Below, piece by piece: positions 1-7,508 of a stretch of 64,000 bases of DNA. A model generated the notes under the pieces. That model made no database searches. It was not told where the DNA came from and saw nothing but the letters and a program-made list of their open reading frames with translations. The translations under genes and the position numbers were made by a program. Positions within the stretch are counted from its first letter, which is position 1. Each line of letters begins with the position of its first letter. Source of the stretch: Pseudomonadota bacterium (GTDB lineage: Bacteria > Pseudomonadota > Alphaproteobacteria > Rhodobacterales > Rhodobacteraceae); contig JAJXZX010000004.1 in NCBI GenBank assembly GCA_021779835.1, forward strand, positions 1 to 64,000, read 5' to 3'.

Positions 1-1
1 A

Positions 2-481
2 AGCCAAATGGAAAGCCTGAAGCTGGCCGTCGATCAGGCCCAGCGCAATCTTGGCCGCACCGTGTTGCGTGCGCCGGTTGATGGCGTGGTGGCCAACATC
101 GGCGTGCGCGAGGGTGATCTGGTGTCACCGGGGCAAAAGATCGCGGCAATCGTGCCGGTCGATGCGATCTATATTTCCGCCAACTTCAAGGAGACCCAAC
201 TGGCGCGGGTTGCGCCCGGGGCAAAGGCCAATGTGACGATTGATGCGATTGACGGTAAGACCTTTACCGGCACCGTCGCCTCGGTCGCGCCGGCCACGGG
301 GGCGATGTTCTCGCTGCTGCCGCCGCAGAACGCGACGGGCAACTTCACCAAGGTTGTGCAGCGTGTGCCGGTGCGCATCACTCTGCCGAAAGAGGTGCTG
401 GACAGCGGCAAGCTGCGCGCAGGTCTGAGCGTTAACGTCAACGTCGACAGCCGCACCCTGCCCGCAGCCTCGGGCAATTAA
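2..481 (+). CDS. emrA: HlyD/EmrA-family membrane fusion protein, 3' part
   Basis: C-terminal 159 residues of a periplasmic adaptor (membrane fusion protein); the gene begins before the window and the frame is open from base 2. The lipoyl-like half motif LRAPVDGVVANIGVREGD is followed by beta-barrel sequence (VDAIYISANFKETQL), typical of the EmrA branch that links an inner-membrane drug exporter to an outer-membrane channel. The stop codon lies one base before the ATG of the DHA2-family exporter, so the two form one transcript and presumably one efflux complex. Family assignment is firm. The substrate cannot be read from sequence. Confidence 0.88.
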   Translation, partial: SQMESLKLAVDQAQRNLGRTVLRAPVDGVVANIGVREGDLVSPGQKIAAIVPVDAIYISANFKETQLARVAPGAKANVTIDAIDGKTFTGTVASVAPATGAMFSLLPPQNATGNFTKVVQRVPVRITLPKEVLDSGKLRAGLSVNVNVDSRTLPAASGN

Positions 482-482
482 G

Positions 483-2033
483 ATGGCACCCGAAGGCTCT
501 CTAACACCGCGCCGGGTCTTCGCGTTTCTCGCGATGGTTTTTGGCATGTTCATGGCGATTCTGGATATCCAGATCGTCTCTGCCTCGCTGTCGGAAATTC
601 AGGCGGGCCTTGGCGCCAGCCTTGACGAGGTGGCGTGGGTGCAGACCGCCTATCTGATCGCGGAGGTCATAATGATCCCGCTGTCGGGCATCCTCGGGCG
701 CATCCTGTCAACCCGTGTCCTGTTCACCGCCTCGGCGGTCGGCTTCACCGCGGCCAGTTTCCTGTGTTCGACCGCGACCAACATCGACCAAATGATGCTT
801 TACCGCGCCATTCAGGGCTTTATCGGCGGCGGCATGATCCCAAGCGTGTTTGCTGCGGCGTTTACCATCTTCCCGCCGTCGAAACGCAACATCGTCTCGC
901 CCATGATCGGTTTGATCGCGACCCTTGCGCCGACCATCGGGCCAACCGTAGGCGGGTATCTGAGCGACACCTATTCCTGGCACTGGCTGTTTCTGGTCAA
1001 CGTGCCGCCGGGCATTCTGGTGGCGATTGCGGCGTGGAACCTGATCGACTTTGACAAGCCAGAGCCGAAGCTGTTGGCCGACTTTGACTGGTACGGCATG
1101 CTCGGCATGGCGGCATTTCTGGGCGCGCTGGAATATGTGCTGGAGGAAGGCGCCAAGAACGATTGGCTGCAGGACGGCACGGTGCGCATGATGGCGATCA
1201 TCAGTGCGGTGGGTTGTGTAGTCTTCTTTTGGCAAGCGTTTCGGGCGCGCCAGCCCGTGGTGGATCTGACCGCCTTTACCAACGTGAACTTTACCGTCGG
1301 CTGCGTATTTTCCTTCGTGCTTGGCATCGGGCTGTATGGCCTGACCTATCTTTACCCGGTCTATCTTGCCGGAATCCGCGGCTATAACAGCCTGATGATC
1401 GGCGAGACGATGTTCGTGTCGGGCTTGGCCATGTTCCTGACCGCCCCGGTTGTGGGTGCTCTGGCAAGCAAGATCGACCTGCGGCTGATCCTGATGGCAG
1501 GCTTCTTTGGCTTTGGCGTCAGCACATGGATGCTGACCTATATGACCGATCAGTGGGATTTCAGCGAGCTTTTGGTGCCGCAGATCCTGCGAGGCATTTC
1601 GCTGATGACCTGCATGGTTCCGATCAACAACCTGTCGCTGGCTACCTTGCCACCGGCGCGGCTAAAGAACGCGGCGGGGCTGTATAACCTGATGCGAAAT
1701 CTGGGTGGGGCGGTCGGGCTGGCGATTATCAACACGCTGCTGACCCAGCGCACGACGATGCATTACCAGCGTTTGCAGGAAGGTCTGACATGGGCCAATG
1801 CGCAAGCCACGACCCAGCTCTCGGCCATGGCACAGAACCTGACGGCGCAGGGTGTCGCAGATCCGCAGACCGGCGCGCTGTCAATGTTGTCGGGCATTGT
1901 GACAAAGCAGGCGACCATGCTGACCTTCATTGACGTGTTCGATCTGCTGACCGTGTTGTTCGTCGCGCTGTCCTTGCTCGCAATGGCGATGCGGCGCCCG
2001 GCGGCAATGGGCGGCGGTGGCGGCGGTCACTAG
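483..2033 (+). CDS. emrB: DHA2-family (EmrB/QacA) multidrug efflux permease
   Basis: 516-residue inner-membrane transporter with the hydrophobic pattern of a 14-helix major facilitator. It would expel toxic compounds in exchange for protons, working with the EmrA-like adaptor immediately upstream. The antiporter motif is visible as APTIGPTVGGYL around residues 150-162, preceded by the glycine-rich RAIQGFIGGGMIPS segment. Length matches EmrB (about 510). The tail is a short glycine run ending in His. The ATG begins one base after the emrA stop. The gene converges on pmtA with only seven bases between. Exact drug specificity is unknown. Confidence 0.9.
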   Translation: MAPEGSLTPRRVFAFLAMVFGMFMAILDIQIVSASLSEIQAGLGASLDEVAWVQTAYLIAEVIMIPLSGILGRILSTRVLFTASAVGFTAASFLCSTATNIDQMMLYRAIQGFIGGGMIPSVFAAAFTIFPPSKRNIVSPMIGLIATLAPTIGPTVGGYLSDTYSWHWLFLVNVPPGILVAIAAWNLIDFDKPEPKLLADFDWYGMLGMAAFLGALEYVLEEGAKNDWLQDGTVRMMAIISAVGCVVFFWQAFRARQPVVDLTAFTNVNFTVGCVFSFVLGIGLYGLTYLYPVYLAGIRGYNSLMIGETMFVSGLAMFLTAPVVGALASKIDLRLILMAGFFGFGVSTWMLTYMTDQWDFSELLVPQILRGISLMTCMVPINNLSLATLPPARLKNAAGLYNLMRNLGGAVGLAIINTLLTQRTTMHYQRLQEGLTWANAQATTQLSAMAQNLTAQGVADPQTGALSMLSGIVTKQATMLTFIDVFDLLTVLFVALSLLAMAMRRPAAMGGGGGGH

Positions 2034-2040
2034 GGCCGCG

Positions 2041-2655
2041 TCAGAGCTTTTCGAACAGTAGGAACGTCATCATCCGGAACGGCGGCCACGCCTTGTTTTC
2101 AATCAGGCGGAGGCCGCTTTCCCCCATCACCCGGTCGATGGAAAAGTCGGAATGCCAGCCGAGCAGGTCGGCAAACGGCGCGGAAAACCGCTCGATCCGG
2201 GAAAGAAACCCCTCGTCGCGGGCGAAGTGGTTGGTGATCAGCACACGCCCGCCGGGGCGGCAAACGCGGGCCATTTCGGCGACCACACGCTCAGGCTCCG
2301 GCACCACCGACATGATGTGCATCGCCGTCACCGTGTCAAAGCTGTTGTCGGCAAATGTCAGCGCGCGGGCGTCCATCTCGATCAGGTCCTTGACCTGCGA
2401 AAGGCCGCGTTCGCGCACCTTTGTGCGGGCTTTGCCCAGCATCTCGGCGCTGAAGTCGATGCCGGTGACGGCGGCGGCGCTGTTGTAATGGGGCAGCGAC
2501 ATGCCGGTGCCCACGCCGACCTCAAGCACGGTGCCGTGGCGCGTGTTGATATAGTCCACCGCCCGGCGTCGCCCGACATTGGTCACGGCGCCAAAGGTCT
2601 TGTCATAGACCGGCGCCCAACGTGCGTAGGATTTCTGAACTGCTTGAATATCCAA
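2041..2655 (-). CDS. pmtA: phosphatidylethanolamine N-methyltransferase, Rhodobacter type
   Basis: 204-residue SAM-dependent methyltransferase. Motif I reads VLEVGVGTGMSLPHY and the acidic motif-I partner is VTGIDFSAEMLGKA. Rhodobacter-type PmtA enzymes have this size and methylate phosphatidylethanolamine to phosphatidylcholine. A longer reading frame reaches 2754 but would lie inside pssA. I chose the TTG at 2655 because GGAG lies about 7 bases before it and it follows the pssA stop (2658-2660) by two bases. It is the last gene of psd-pssA-pmtA, an order that makes PS, then PE, then PC. The non-ATG start is inferred from spacing. Confidence 0.85.
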   Translation of the reverse strand: MDIQAVQKSYARWAPVYDKTFGAVTNVGRRRAVDYINTRHGTVLEVGVGTGMSLPHYNSAAAVTGIDFSAEMLGKARTKVRERGLSQVKDLIEMDARALTFADNSFDTVTAMHIMSVVPEPERVVAEMARVCRPGGRVLITNHFARDEGFLSRIERFSAPFADLLGWHSDFSIDRVMGESGLRLIENKAWPPFRMMTFLLFEKL

Positions 2656-2657
2656 CG

Positions 2658-3413
2658 TCAGACTCCGTGTTTGCGTTTGGCCCGCCGCGCCGCGCGCCAT
2701 GACCAGAAGATCCCGGCGAAATAGGCCAGATCCAAGGTCACAAGCGTTGCCCAAGGGTAGCTAAGCAACGCAGCGATCACCGCCACGAAACCGATGAGAA
2801 AGAACTTGGTATGCTCGCGCGAGATGGTGACCGATTTCAGCGACCATGTCGGGATGCGGCTGATCATCAATAGACCGACGCAGATGACATAGACGGCGAT
2901 CACGCCGCCCGGAATCACTGGCCCCTGTTTCAGCATGAAGGTCACGAACAGCGGCAGCATGGCGAGGAATGCGCCCGCGGGGGCAGGCACGCCGACGAAA
3001 AAGCGTTTGGCGTCCGCGCTCATCTCTGACTTGTTGCCCACGTTGAAGCGGGCAAGCCGCATGACGCAGCACAGCACATAGACCACAGCAGCGATCCAGC
3101 CGACATCGCGCATGTCCTGAAACGCCCAGATGTAGATCATCAGGCCCGGCGCCACGCCGAAATCAAGAAAATCGGCCAGCGAGTCGAGTTCGGCGCCAAG
3201 CGCGCTTTCGCTTTTCAGCATCCGCGCCAGACGCCCGTCAAGCCCGTCCAGCACGCTGGCGACAAGGATCAGTTGCACCGCAATTTCAAAATTACCCTGA
3301 AACGCGAAGCGCAGCGACGAGAGGCCGGCGCAGATTGCGGCCACCGTTATCAGGTTCGGCAACAGAAGGATGATTGGCAGTTGCACCTTGGGTTTTTCCG
3401 CCTCGTCGTCCAT
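2658..3413 (-). CDS. pssA: CDP-diacylglycerol-serine O-phosphatidyltransferase
   Basis: 251-residue integral membrane enzyme that makes phosphatidylserine from CDP-diacylglycerol and serine. The CDP-alcohol phosphotransferase signature is complete near residues 58-87: DGLDGRLAR, then GAELDSLADFLDFG, giving the expected series of Asp residues that bind metal and the CDP group. Several hydrophobic helices follow. The start is three bases after the psd stop and the stop precedes the pmtA start, indicating one phospholipid operon. The product feeds directly into Psd. Confidence 0.93.
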   Translation of the reverse strand: MDDEAEKPKVQLPIILLLPNLITVAAICAGLSSLRFAFQGNFEIAVQLILVASVLDGLDGRLARMLKSESALGAELDSLADFLDFGVAPGLMIYIWAFQDMRDVGWIAAVVYVLCCVMRLARFNVGNKSEMSADAKRFFVGVPAPAGAFLAMLPLFVTFMLKQGPVIPGGVIAVYVICVGLLMISRIPTWSLKSVTISREHTKFFLIGFVAVIAALLSYPWATLVTLDLAYFAGIFWSWRAARRAKRKHGV

Positions 3414-3416
3414 GGT

Positions 3417-4118
3417 TCAGCCCGTTCGCCCTGTCCGTGCCGCCTCGTGCGAGGTCAGATCGGCCAGCACCGTTTCGCCCGCGATGGTGCCCTGCCCCAC
3501 CGTGACCAACGGCTCCACCCCCTCGGGCAGATAGACGTCCACCCGGCTGCCAAAGCGGATCAGGCCAAAGCGTTCGCCGGTTAGCAGCGGCTGCCCGGTC
3601 TTGGTCCAACACACGATGCGGCGCGCCACCAGTCCGGCGATCTGCACCACGGCAATCTGGCGCCCGTCAGCAAGCTCCAGACACAAACCGTTACGCTCGT
3701 TATCCTCGCTCGCCTTGTCCAGCGAGGCGTTGAAGAATTTGCCCGGACGGTAAGCAACCGACAGAACCTTGCCGGCAATCGGCGCGCGGTTCACATGGCA
3801 GTTGAACACGTTCATGAAAACGCTGACCCGCGTCAGGGCGTCGGGCGCCATTCCCAGCTCGCGCGGCGGCACGGCGCGTTCGATCAGCGAGACCACGCCA
3901 TCGGCCGGGCTGATGATCAGCCCTTCGCGGGTGGGGGTGGTCCGTTTGGGGTCGCGGAAGAAGTAATAGCACCACACCGTCAGCCCGACGCCGATCCAGC
4001 CCAGCGGGGCAAAAAGCCAGAACAGCACCGCCGTGATGACCGCAAAGATCGCGACGAACTTGATCCCCTCGGGGTGCATCGGTTTGATAAATGTTCCGAG
4101 CATGGTCATGGATGTCAA
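3417..4118 (-). CDS. psd: phosphatidylserine decarboxylase proenzyme
   Basis: 233 residues, the size of the short PSD-A class. It decarboxylates phosphatidylserine to phosphatidylethanolamine at the inner membrane. The C-terminal processing site reads [16 protein letters not shown]: self-cleavage between Gly and Ser would create the pyruvoyl prosthetic group on the new alpha chain. Two N-terminal hydrophobic segments anchor the protein. First gene of the psd-pssA-pmtA transcript; its promoter should lie in 4119-4240, where I see no further gene. Confidence 0.93.
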   Translation of the reverse strand: MTSMTMLGTFIKPMHPEGIKFVAIFAVITAVLFWLFAPLGWIGVGLTVWCYYFFRDPKRTTPTREGLIISPADGVVSLIERAVPPRELGMAPDALTRVSVFMNVFNCHVNRAPIAGKVLSVAYRPGKFFNASLDKASEDNERNGLCLELADGRQIAVVQIAGLVARRIVCWTKTGQPLLTGERFGLIRFGSRVDVYLPEGVEPLVTVGQGTIAGETVLADLTSHEAARTGRTG

Positions 4119-4240
4119 ACCGCCGCTGAGGATATTGCTTGGCCCCTACGCATACAGTGATGCGAGGGCAATGCAACCCGCGATCGCCGCATAGGCGCGG
4201 CAAAGCGCCGAGCGACGTATGAGGCGGGTAAAGTGCTGAA

Positions 4241-4317
4241 TGGTACCGACACCCCGGCTCGAACGGGGGACCCCCAGATCCACAATCTGGTGCTCTAACC
4301 AACTGAGCTATGTCGGC
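4241..4317 (-). tRNA. tRNA-His (GTG anticodon)
   Basis: Complete cloverleaf on the minus strand with encoded CCA. Acceptor GCCGACA pairs with TGTCGGT, the anticodon loop is TTGTGGA (anticodon GTG) on a CCAGA/TCTGG stem, and the T arm is CCCCG-TTCGAGC-CGGGG. The discriminator is A73 and the base before G1 is T, so no G-1 is encoded. This is the exceptional alphaproteobacterial form of tRNA-His. Confidence 0.96.
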
Positions 4318-4321
4318 ACTT

Positions 4322-4342
4322 GGGGGGCGTTTACCGCCCCCC
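4322..4342 (-). terminator. G/C-rich hairpin between GNAT gene and tRNA-His
   Basis: Perfect 8-bp stem (GGGGGGCG / CGCCCCCC on the plus strand) with a 5-base loop, about 50 bases past the stop of the acetyltransferase gene and just before the tRNA on the same strand. It probably ends transcription of the former. It has no clear T run. Confidence 0.45.
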
Positions 4343-4393
4343 CTGAGCGATTGCAAGGCTTGTTTGGCGCTGGAGACGCGGGATTTGTGCCGG

Positions 4394-4876
4394 TTACAAG
4401 TCGATCTGCCAGATCTGGTCGATAACGTCCTGGCCAAAGGCGAAAGTGGGCGTTTCCTCGGTCACGCGAAAACCATAGGCGGCGTATAGCGCACAGGCGG
4501 CTTGGTGGCTGGCATGGGTCCACAGAACCATGCGGCGATAGCCCTTTTCGCGCGCGTAGGTGAGGCAAGCCTCCAGCAGTTTGCGGCCCAGCCCGGTGCC
4601 GCGCGCGGCGGGCTCGACCAGAAACAGGCGCAGTTTCGCCACCTCAGCATCCACCCGCACACAGAAGATCGAGCCTAGGCGCAAACCGTCGCGTTCGGCG
4701 ATCCAGCCACGCTCAACGGCAGGGTTATGCGTGCGTATGAAATCCGCAAGGATTTCGGCGACCAGCGCCTCAAAGGTGGCGTCATAGCCCTCCTCCTCGG
4801 CGTAAAGGCGGGCGTGGCGTTCAATGATCCAGCCGGCGTCGCCGATCTGGATGTCGCGCAACAAAACATCTGCCAT
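4394..4876 (-). CDS. GNAT-family N-acetyltransferase
   Basis: 160-residue acetyltransferase. The acetyl-CoA binding motif A is visible as LRLFLVEPAARGTGLGRKLLE (R/Q-x-x-G-x-G/A form, around residues 83-103), followed by the strand MVLWTH and the typical late motif ALYAAYGF. The substrate is unknown. The frame extends upstream to 4951, but the ATG at 4876 has GGAGGG a few bases before it and gives a normal domain length, so it is preferred. Transcribed away from the small gene at 4986. Confidence 0.85.
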   Translation of the reverse strand: MADVLLRDIQIGDAGWIIERHARLYAEEEGYDATFEALVAEILADFIRTHNPAVERGWIAERDGLRLGSIFCVRVDAEVAKLRLFLVEPAARGTGLGRKLLEACLTYAREKGYRRMVLWTHASHQAACALYAAYGFRVTEETPTFAFGQDVIDQIWQIDL

Positions 4877-4985
4877 CGGGCCCTCCATCGCGTCAGGAAA
4901 GAAGATTTGCGGCGACCCGTCAAGCATCCTTGCCCTTGTCAGCCGCCGCATTCGACGCTAGCGAAGGGGGAAATAGGGGGTCGTC

Positions 4986-5198
4986 ATGAGCATCGACAAA
5001 CAAAGCGACATTGCCGCGAATATCCAGATCGGCCCGACGACACTGGGCATGGTGCGGATTTATATCGAGGCTGAAGGCGTGGAACTGCCCTTGGATTTCG
5101 AGCCGGAAGAGGCCGAGGAAATCGCCGAGGAATTGCTGGCAGCAGCGCGGATGGCGCGCGAGGCAGGCACGCCCGCGCCGAGTGGCAAGAAGAAGTAG
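4986..5198 (+). CDS. small conserved acidic protein (DUF6324-like)
   Basis: 70 residues, acidic in the middle (FEPEEAEEIAEELLAAA, a likely helix) with a lysine-rich end. It begins MSIDKQSDIAANIQIG, a pattern I associate with a small uncharacterised family of Rhodobacterales; the DUF number is from memory and is uncertain. There is no signal peptide or membrane segment. The stop touches the end of mmcB on the opposite strand (5198/5199). No function can be assigned. Confidence 0.65.
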   Translation: MSIDKQSDIAANIQIGPTTLGMVRIYIEAEGVELPLDFEPEEAEEIAEELLAAARMAREAGTPAPSGKKK

Positions 5199-5666
5199 TC
5201 AGTCGTCCGACTCGGCACCGATGCCCACAAGGGGTGGCCGCCGCGGATCACGCAGGGCCTGCAAGCGTAACGCAGCGTGGCGTGCGAATTTATGCACGAT
5301 CACTTTACGCCGCGCCGGTGCCAGCCGCGTTTCCGGCCCCATCCGCACGATTTCGGCGTCATAGGCGTCGGCCAGCAGCAGGCCAGTGCCCTCCGGCAGC
5401 AGCTCTGTCGGGAAATCGGCGTCCACCGCCCAGAAGAACCGATCGCACCATTCCAGATAGCCCTGCCATTTGCGGTCGGTGATGAAATCTGTGCGGCTGG
5501 ATTTACACTCGATCACCCAGACCTCGCCCTTGGGGCCCAAGGCCATCACATCGACCCGCAATCCCGGCGTCGGCACCAGTTCCACCAGGCTTACAAAGTC
5601 ATGGCTGATCAGGTGGCGACAGACACCACGCGCAAGCAGTTGACCGGGGGCGAGATCGTTGGGCAT
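5199..5666 (-). CDS. mmcB: MmcB-family DNA repair protein (PD-(D/E)XK-like)
   Basis: 155 residues. The segment LRVDVMALGPKGEVWVIECK places an Asp and an E-x-K triad on consecutive strands, as in PD-(D/E)XK nuclease folds. This matches MmcB, a protein of the Caulobacter SOS/mitomycin C response. The ATG at 5666 is the most natural start; the frame continues to 5729 without other support and without a strong ribosome site at either. Nuclease activity is inferred from the fold. Convergent with the small gene upstream and divergent from the 6S RNA promoter. Confidence 0.8.
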   Translation of the reverse strand: MPNDLAPGQLLARGVCRHLISHDFVSLVELVPTPGLRVDVMALGPKGEVWVIECKSSRTDFITDRKWQGYLEWCDRFFWAVDADFPTELLPEGTGLLLADAYDAEIVRMGPETRLAPARRKVIVHKFARHAALRLQALRDPRRPPLVGIGAESDD

Positions 5667-5747
5667 GGGGCAAATATGAACAAGACGTGAACATCTGTCC
5701 AGATCGAAGATGATTCCGGCGGCTTTCAATGCAAATTCACGCGCCCC

Positions 5748-5776
5748 TTGCCAGCGACCGAGGACGCGCCTATCTG
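5748..5776 (+). promoter_or_regulatory. promoter of the 6S RNA gene
   Basis: TTGCCA (5748-5753), 17 bases, TATCTG (5771-5776): a housekeeping sigma promoter with ideal spacing. It predicts a transcript start near 5783, which is exactly where the closing stem of the proposed 6S RNA begins. Confidence 0.7.
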
Positions 5777-5782
5777 TTGGTT

Positions 5783-5948
5783 CGGCGGGTTCTGCCCTAC
5801 ACGTGACGGGCCCTTTTCCAGTGGCCGATAAGCATCTCCGAGGGAGCTGGCTCTGTCTGGATCCTGGTCCAGATACCTGGCGCCCACCTGGTACAACCAG
5901 GCTCTCGGGAAATTCACGCTCGCACGGTTGCCGCGGTTCCCGCCGCCT
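5783..5948 (+). ncRNA. ssrS: 6S RNA
   Basis: About 166-nt transcript with the architecture of 6S RNA, which mimics an open promoter and sequesters RNA polymerase holoenzyme. The ends pair (GGCGGG..CTGC near 5784 with GCGG..CCCGCC near 5933-5944), an apical hairpin TCTGGA-TCCTGG-TCCAGA sits at the midpoint (5856-5873), and a second small hairpin CCTGG-TACAA-CCAGG lies on the 3' side of the central bubble (5887-5901), as in alphaproteobacterial 6S RNAs. A good promoter ends at the right place. The next gene, on the opposite strand, is sspA-like, the arrangement reported for R. sphaeroides ssrS. Exact ends are estimates. Confidence 0.8.
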
Positions 5949-5975
5949 TACTTCCCCCCGGCAATTGTAAAAATA

Positions 5976-6048
5976 GCGCTTAGCGCTGCGGGCTTAGTTA
6001 GCAGCGCTTAGCGCTGCGGGCTTAGTTAGCAGCGCTTAGCGCTGCGGG
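5976..6048. repeat. 28-bp tandem repeat, about 2.6 copies
   Basis: Unit GCGCTTAGCGCTGCGGGC followed by TTAGTTAGCA, at 5976-6003 and 6004-6031, with a partial third copy 6032-6048. Each copy contains the palindrome AGCGC-TTA-GCGCT. The third copy carries the sspA stop codon. The copy nearest the 6S RNA is followed, on the minus strand, by a T run, so the array is a multiplied transcription terminator for sspA. Confidence 0.9.
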
Positions 6049-6362
6049 CGGCGCGGAGCGTTGGCAGCCGCCTCGACGCGCAGTGGCGTCATCTCGGCGC
6101 GACGCACCGGCATACGGCGGCCACCCTTGGGGCCTTCGTCGTCCTCAGCCAGTTGCATCACCGCGATGGCAAATTGCACGCCCGCGAACACGACCCCGTT
6201 CGAGACGAACAGCATCAGTCCGGCGACCCAGCCCATCGAGGTGTGCAGCACCAGATGGTTCAGCCCGGCGACGTTCATCCACACGATCATCACGCAGAAC
6301 AGGGCCGCAACCGCAAAGCCGATCAGAACGTGGCGGATGTAAAGGCGGACGAGCTCGGGCAT
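6036..6362 (-). CDS. sspA: SspA-like salt-stress membrane protein
   Basis: 108-residue protein with two hydrophobic segments (about residues 10-33 and 43-70) and a basic, Arg/Pro-rich cytoplasmic tail. The start ATG at 6362 begins MPELVRLYIRHVLIGF; the frame continues upstream to 6662 but that part overlaps nusB and is not coding. Its position antisense and downstream of the 6S RNA matches sspA of R. sphaeroides, a salt-stress-induced membrane protein gene whose transcript rises when 6S RNA is deleted. Identity rests on position and general character, not on an alignment. The stop lies inside a tandem repeat that also forms its terminator. Confidence 0.7.
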   Translation of the reverse strand: MPELVRLYIRHVLIGFAVAALFCVMIVWMNVAGLNHLVLHTSMGWVAGLMLFVSNGVVFAGVQFAIAVMQLAEDDEGPKGGRRMPVRRAEMTPLRVEAAANAPRRPQR

Positions 6363-6498
6363 GATGCGATTCCTGTTAACTATTTGACATAGAATAGCGC
6401 GAAATCGCGAAAGGCAAACGGGCCTTCTGGTCGCAGGCGAAGAAAGTTGCGCCTCACCCCGCGCAATCAAGCAGATCATTGCGGGGGGAGGGGAGCCG

Positions 6499-6963
6499 TC
6501 AAAGCCCGGCGGGATGCGCCTCATGCGCCATGTGGTCGAGCACGGCGTTGACGAATTTCGCCTCTTTGCCATCGGGGAAGAACGCCTTGGCGATGTCAAC
6601 GTATTCGGTGATGACCACTTTCGGCGGTGTTTTGGATTCGACCAACTCCGCCCCGCCCGCACGGAACAGTGCGCGCAGGGTCGGGTCGATGCGCGCGATC
6701 GGCCATTTCGCCACCAGCGCGCGGTCGGTCATCTGGTCGATTTTAGCCTGCCAGTTCACTGCATCGCTCATCAGCTTGCGAAACAGGTCAACGTCGCCCT
6801 CGGCCATTTCGTCGTCGTCATAGACGGCGCCGAAGCGGTGGGTTTCAAATTCGCGGGTGATCGCTTCGACGGTTTGGCCCGAGGCCTCCATCTGAAACAG
6901 CGCCTGCACGGCGTAAAGACGTGCAGCGGACTTCATCTGGCGCTTGTCGGGCTTGGCGGTCAT
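6499..6963 (-). CDS. nusB: transcription antitermination factor NusB
   Basis: 154 residues, all-helical NusB fold. It starts with a basic segment then SAARLYAVQALFQMEASG, the classic arginine-rich NusB opening that contacts boxA RNA, and ends with VVITEYVDIAKAFFPDGKEAKFVNAVLDH, cut here as a family hallmark. With NusE (S10) it prevents premature termination in rRNA operons. The start overlaps the ribH stop by four bases, and nusB after ribH is a common bacterial order. Confidence 0.95.
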   Translation of the reverse strand: MTAKPDKRQMKSAARLYAVQALFQMEASGQTVEAITREFETHRFGAVYDDDEMAEGDVDLFRKLMSDAVNWQAKIDQMTDRALVAKWPIARIDPTLRALFRAGGAELVESKTPPKVVITEYVDIAKAFFPDGKEAKFVNAVLDHMAHEAHPAGL

Positions 6964-7508
6964 GCGGTCTTGGATCCTTCATCGGCGATCTGCACCGGCT
7001 CGCCTGCGGGGCGGAAGCCGATGCCTTTGGTCTGGCGCGACCATTTGCGCGAAAGCGCGATCAGGTGCAAGGCCGCAGCAGCAGCGCCGCCACCTTTGTT
7101 CTGCCCGGCAGCCTCGGCGCGCACCACCGCTTGCTCGCGGTTCTCGACCGTCAGGATGCCGTTGCCGATGCAGGCGCCCTGCAACCCCAGCAGCGACAGC
7201 GCGCGAGAGCTGTCGTTGCACACCGTATCATAATGCGTCGTCTCACCCCGGATCACGCAGCCAAGCGCCACATAGCCATCGTAATTCGCCTGCCGTTCTG
7301 CCAGCGCGATGGCGGTCGGCACCTCCAGCGCGCCCGGCACCTCGATCAGCTCATGCGTGCCGCCCGCAGCCGCGATGGTGGCGATGGCGCCTGCGACCAG
7401 TTGATCGGCGATGTCCTTGTAATAGGGCGCCACAACGATCAGCAGCGCGACCGGCTTATCAAAGCTGGGCAGCGCCAGGGTGTAGTGCGTTTCAGAAGCA
7501 GCCATCAT
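6960..7508 (-). CDS. ribH: 6,7-dimethyl-8-ribityllumazine synthase
   Basis: 182 residues. It condenses 3,4-dihydroxybutanone 4-phosphate with the ribitylaminouracil to make lumazine, the riboflavin precursor. Conserved blocks: VPGALEVPTAIALA, ALGCVIRGETTHYD (substrate loop) and GNGILTVENREQAVVRA. The C-terminal 35 residues extend beyond the usual domain. It follows ribB directly (stop 7509, start 7508) and overlaps nusB by four bases. Either of the first two Met codons could be the start. Confidence 0.95.
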   Translation of the reverse strand: MMAASETHYTLALPSFDKPVALLIVVAPYYKDIADQLVAGAIATIAAAGGTHELIEVPGALEVPTAIALAERQANYDGYVALGCVIRGETTHYDTVCNDSSRALSLLGLQGACIGNGILTVENREQAVVRAEAAGQNKGGGAAAAALHLIALSRKWSRQTKGIGFRPAGEPVQIADEGSKTA

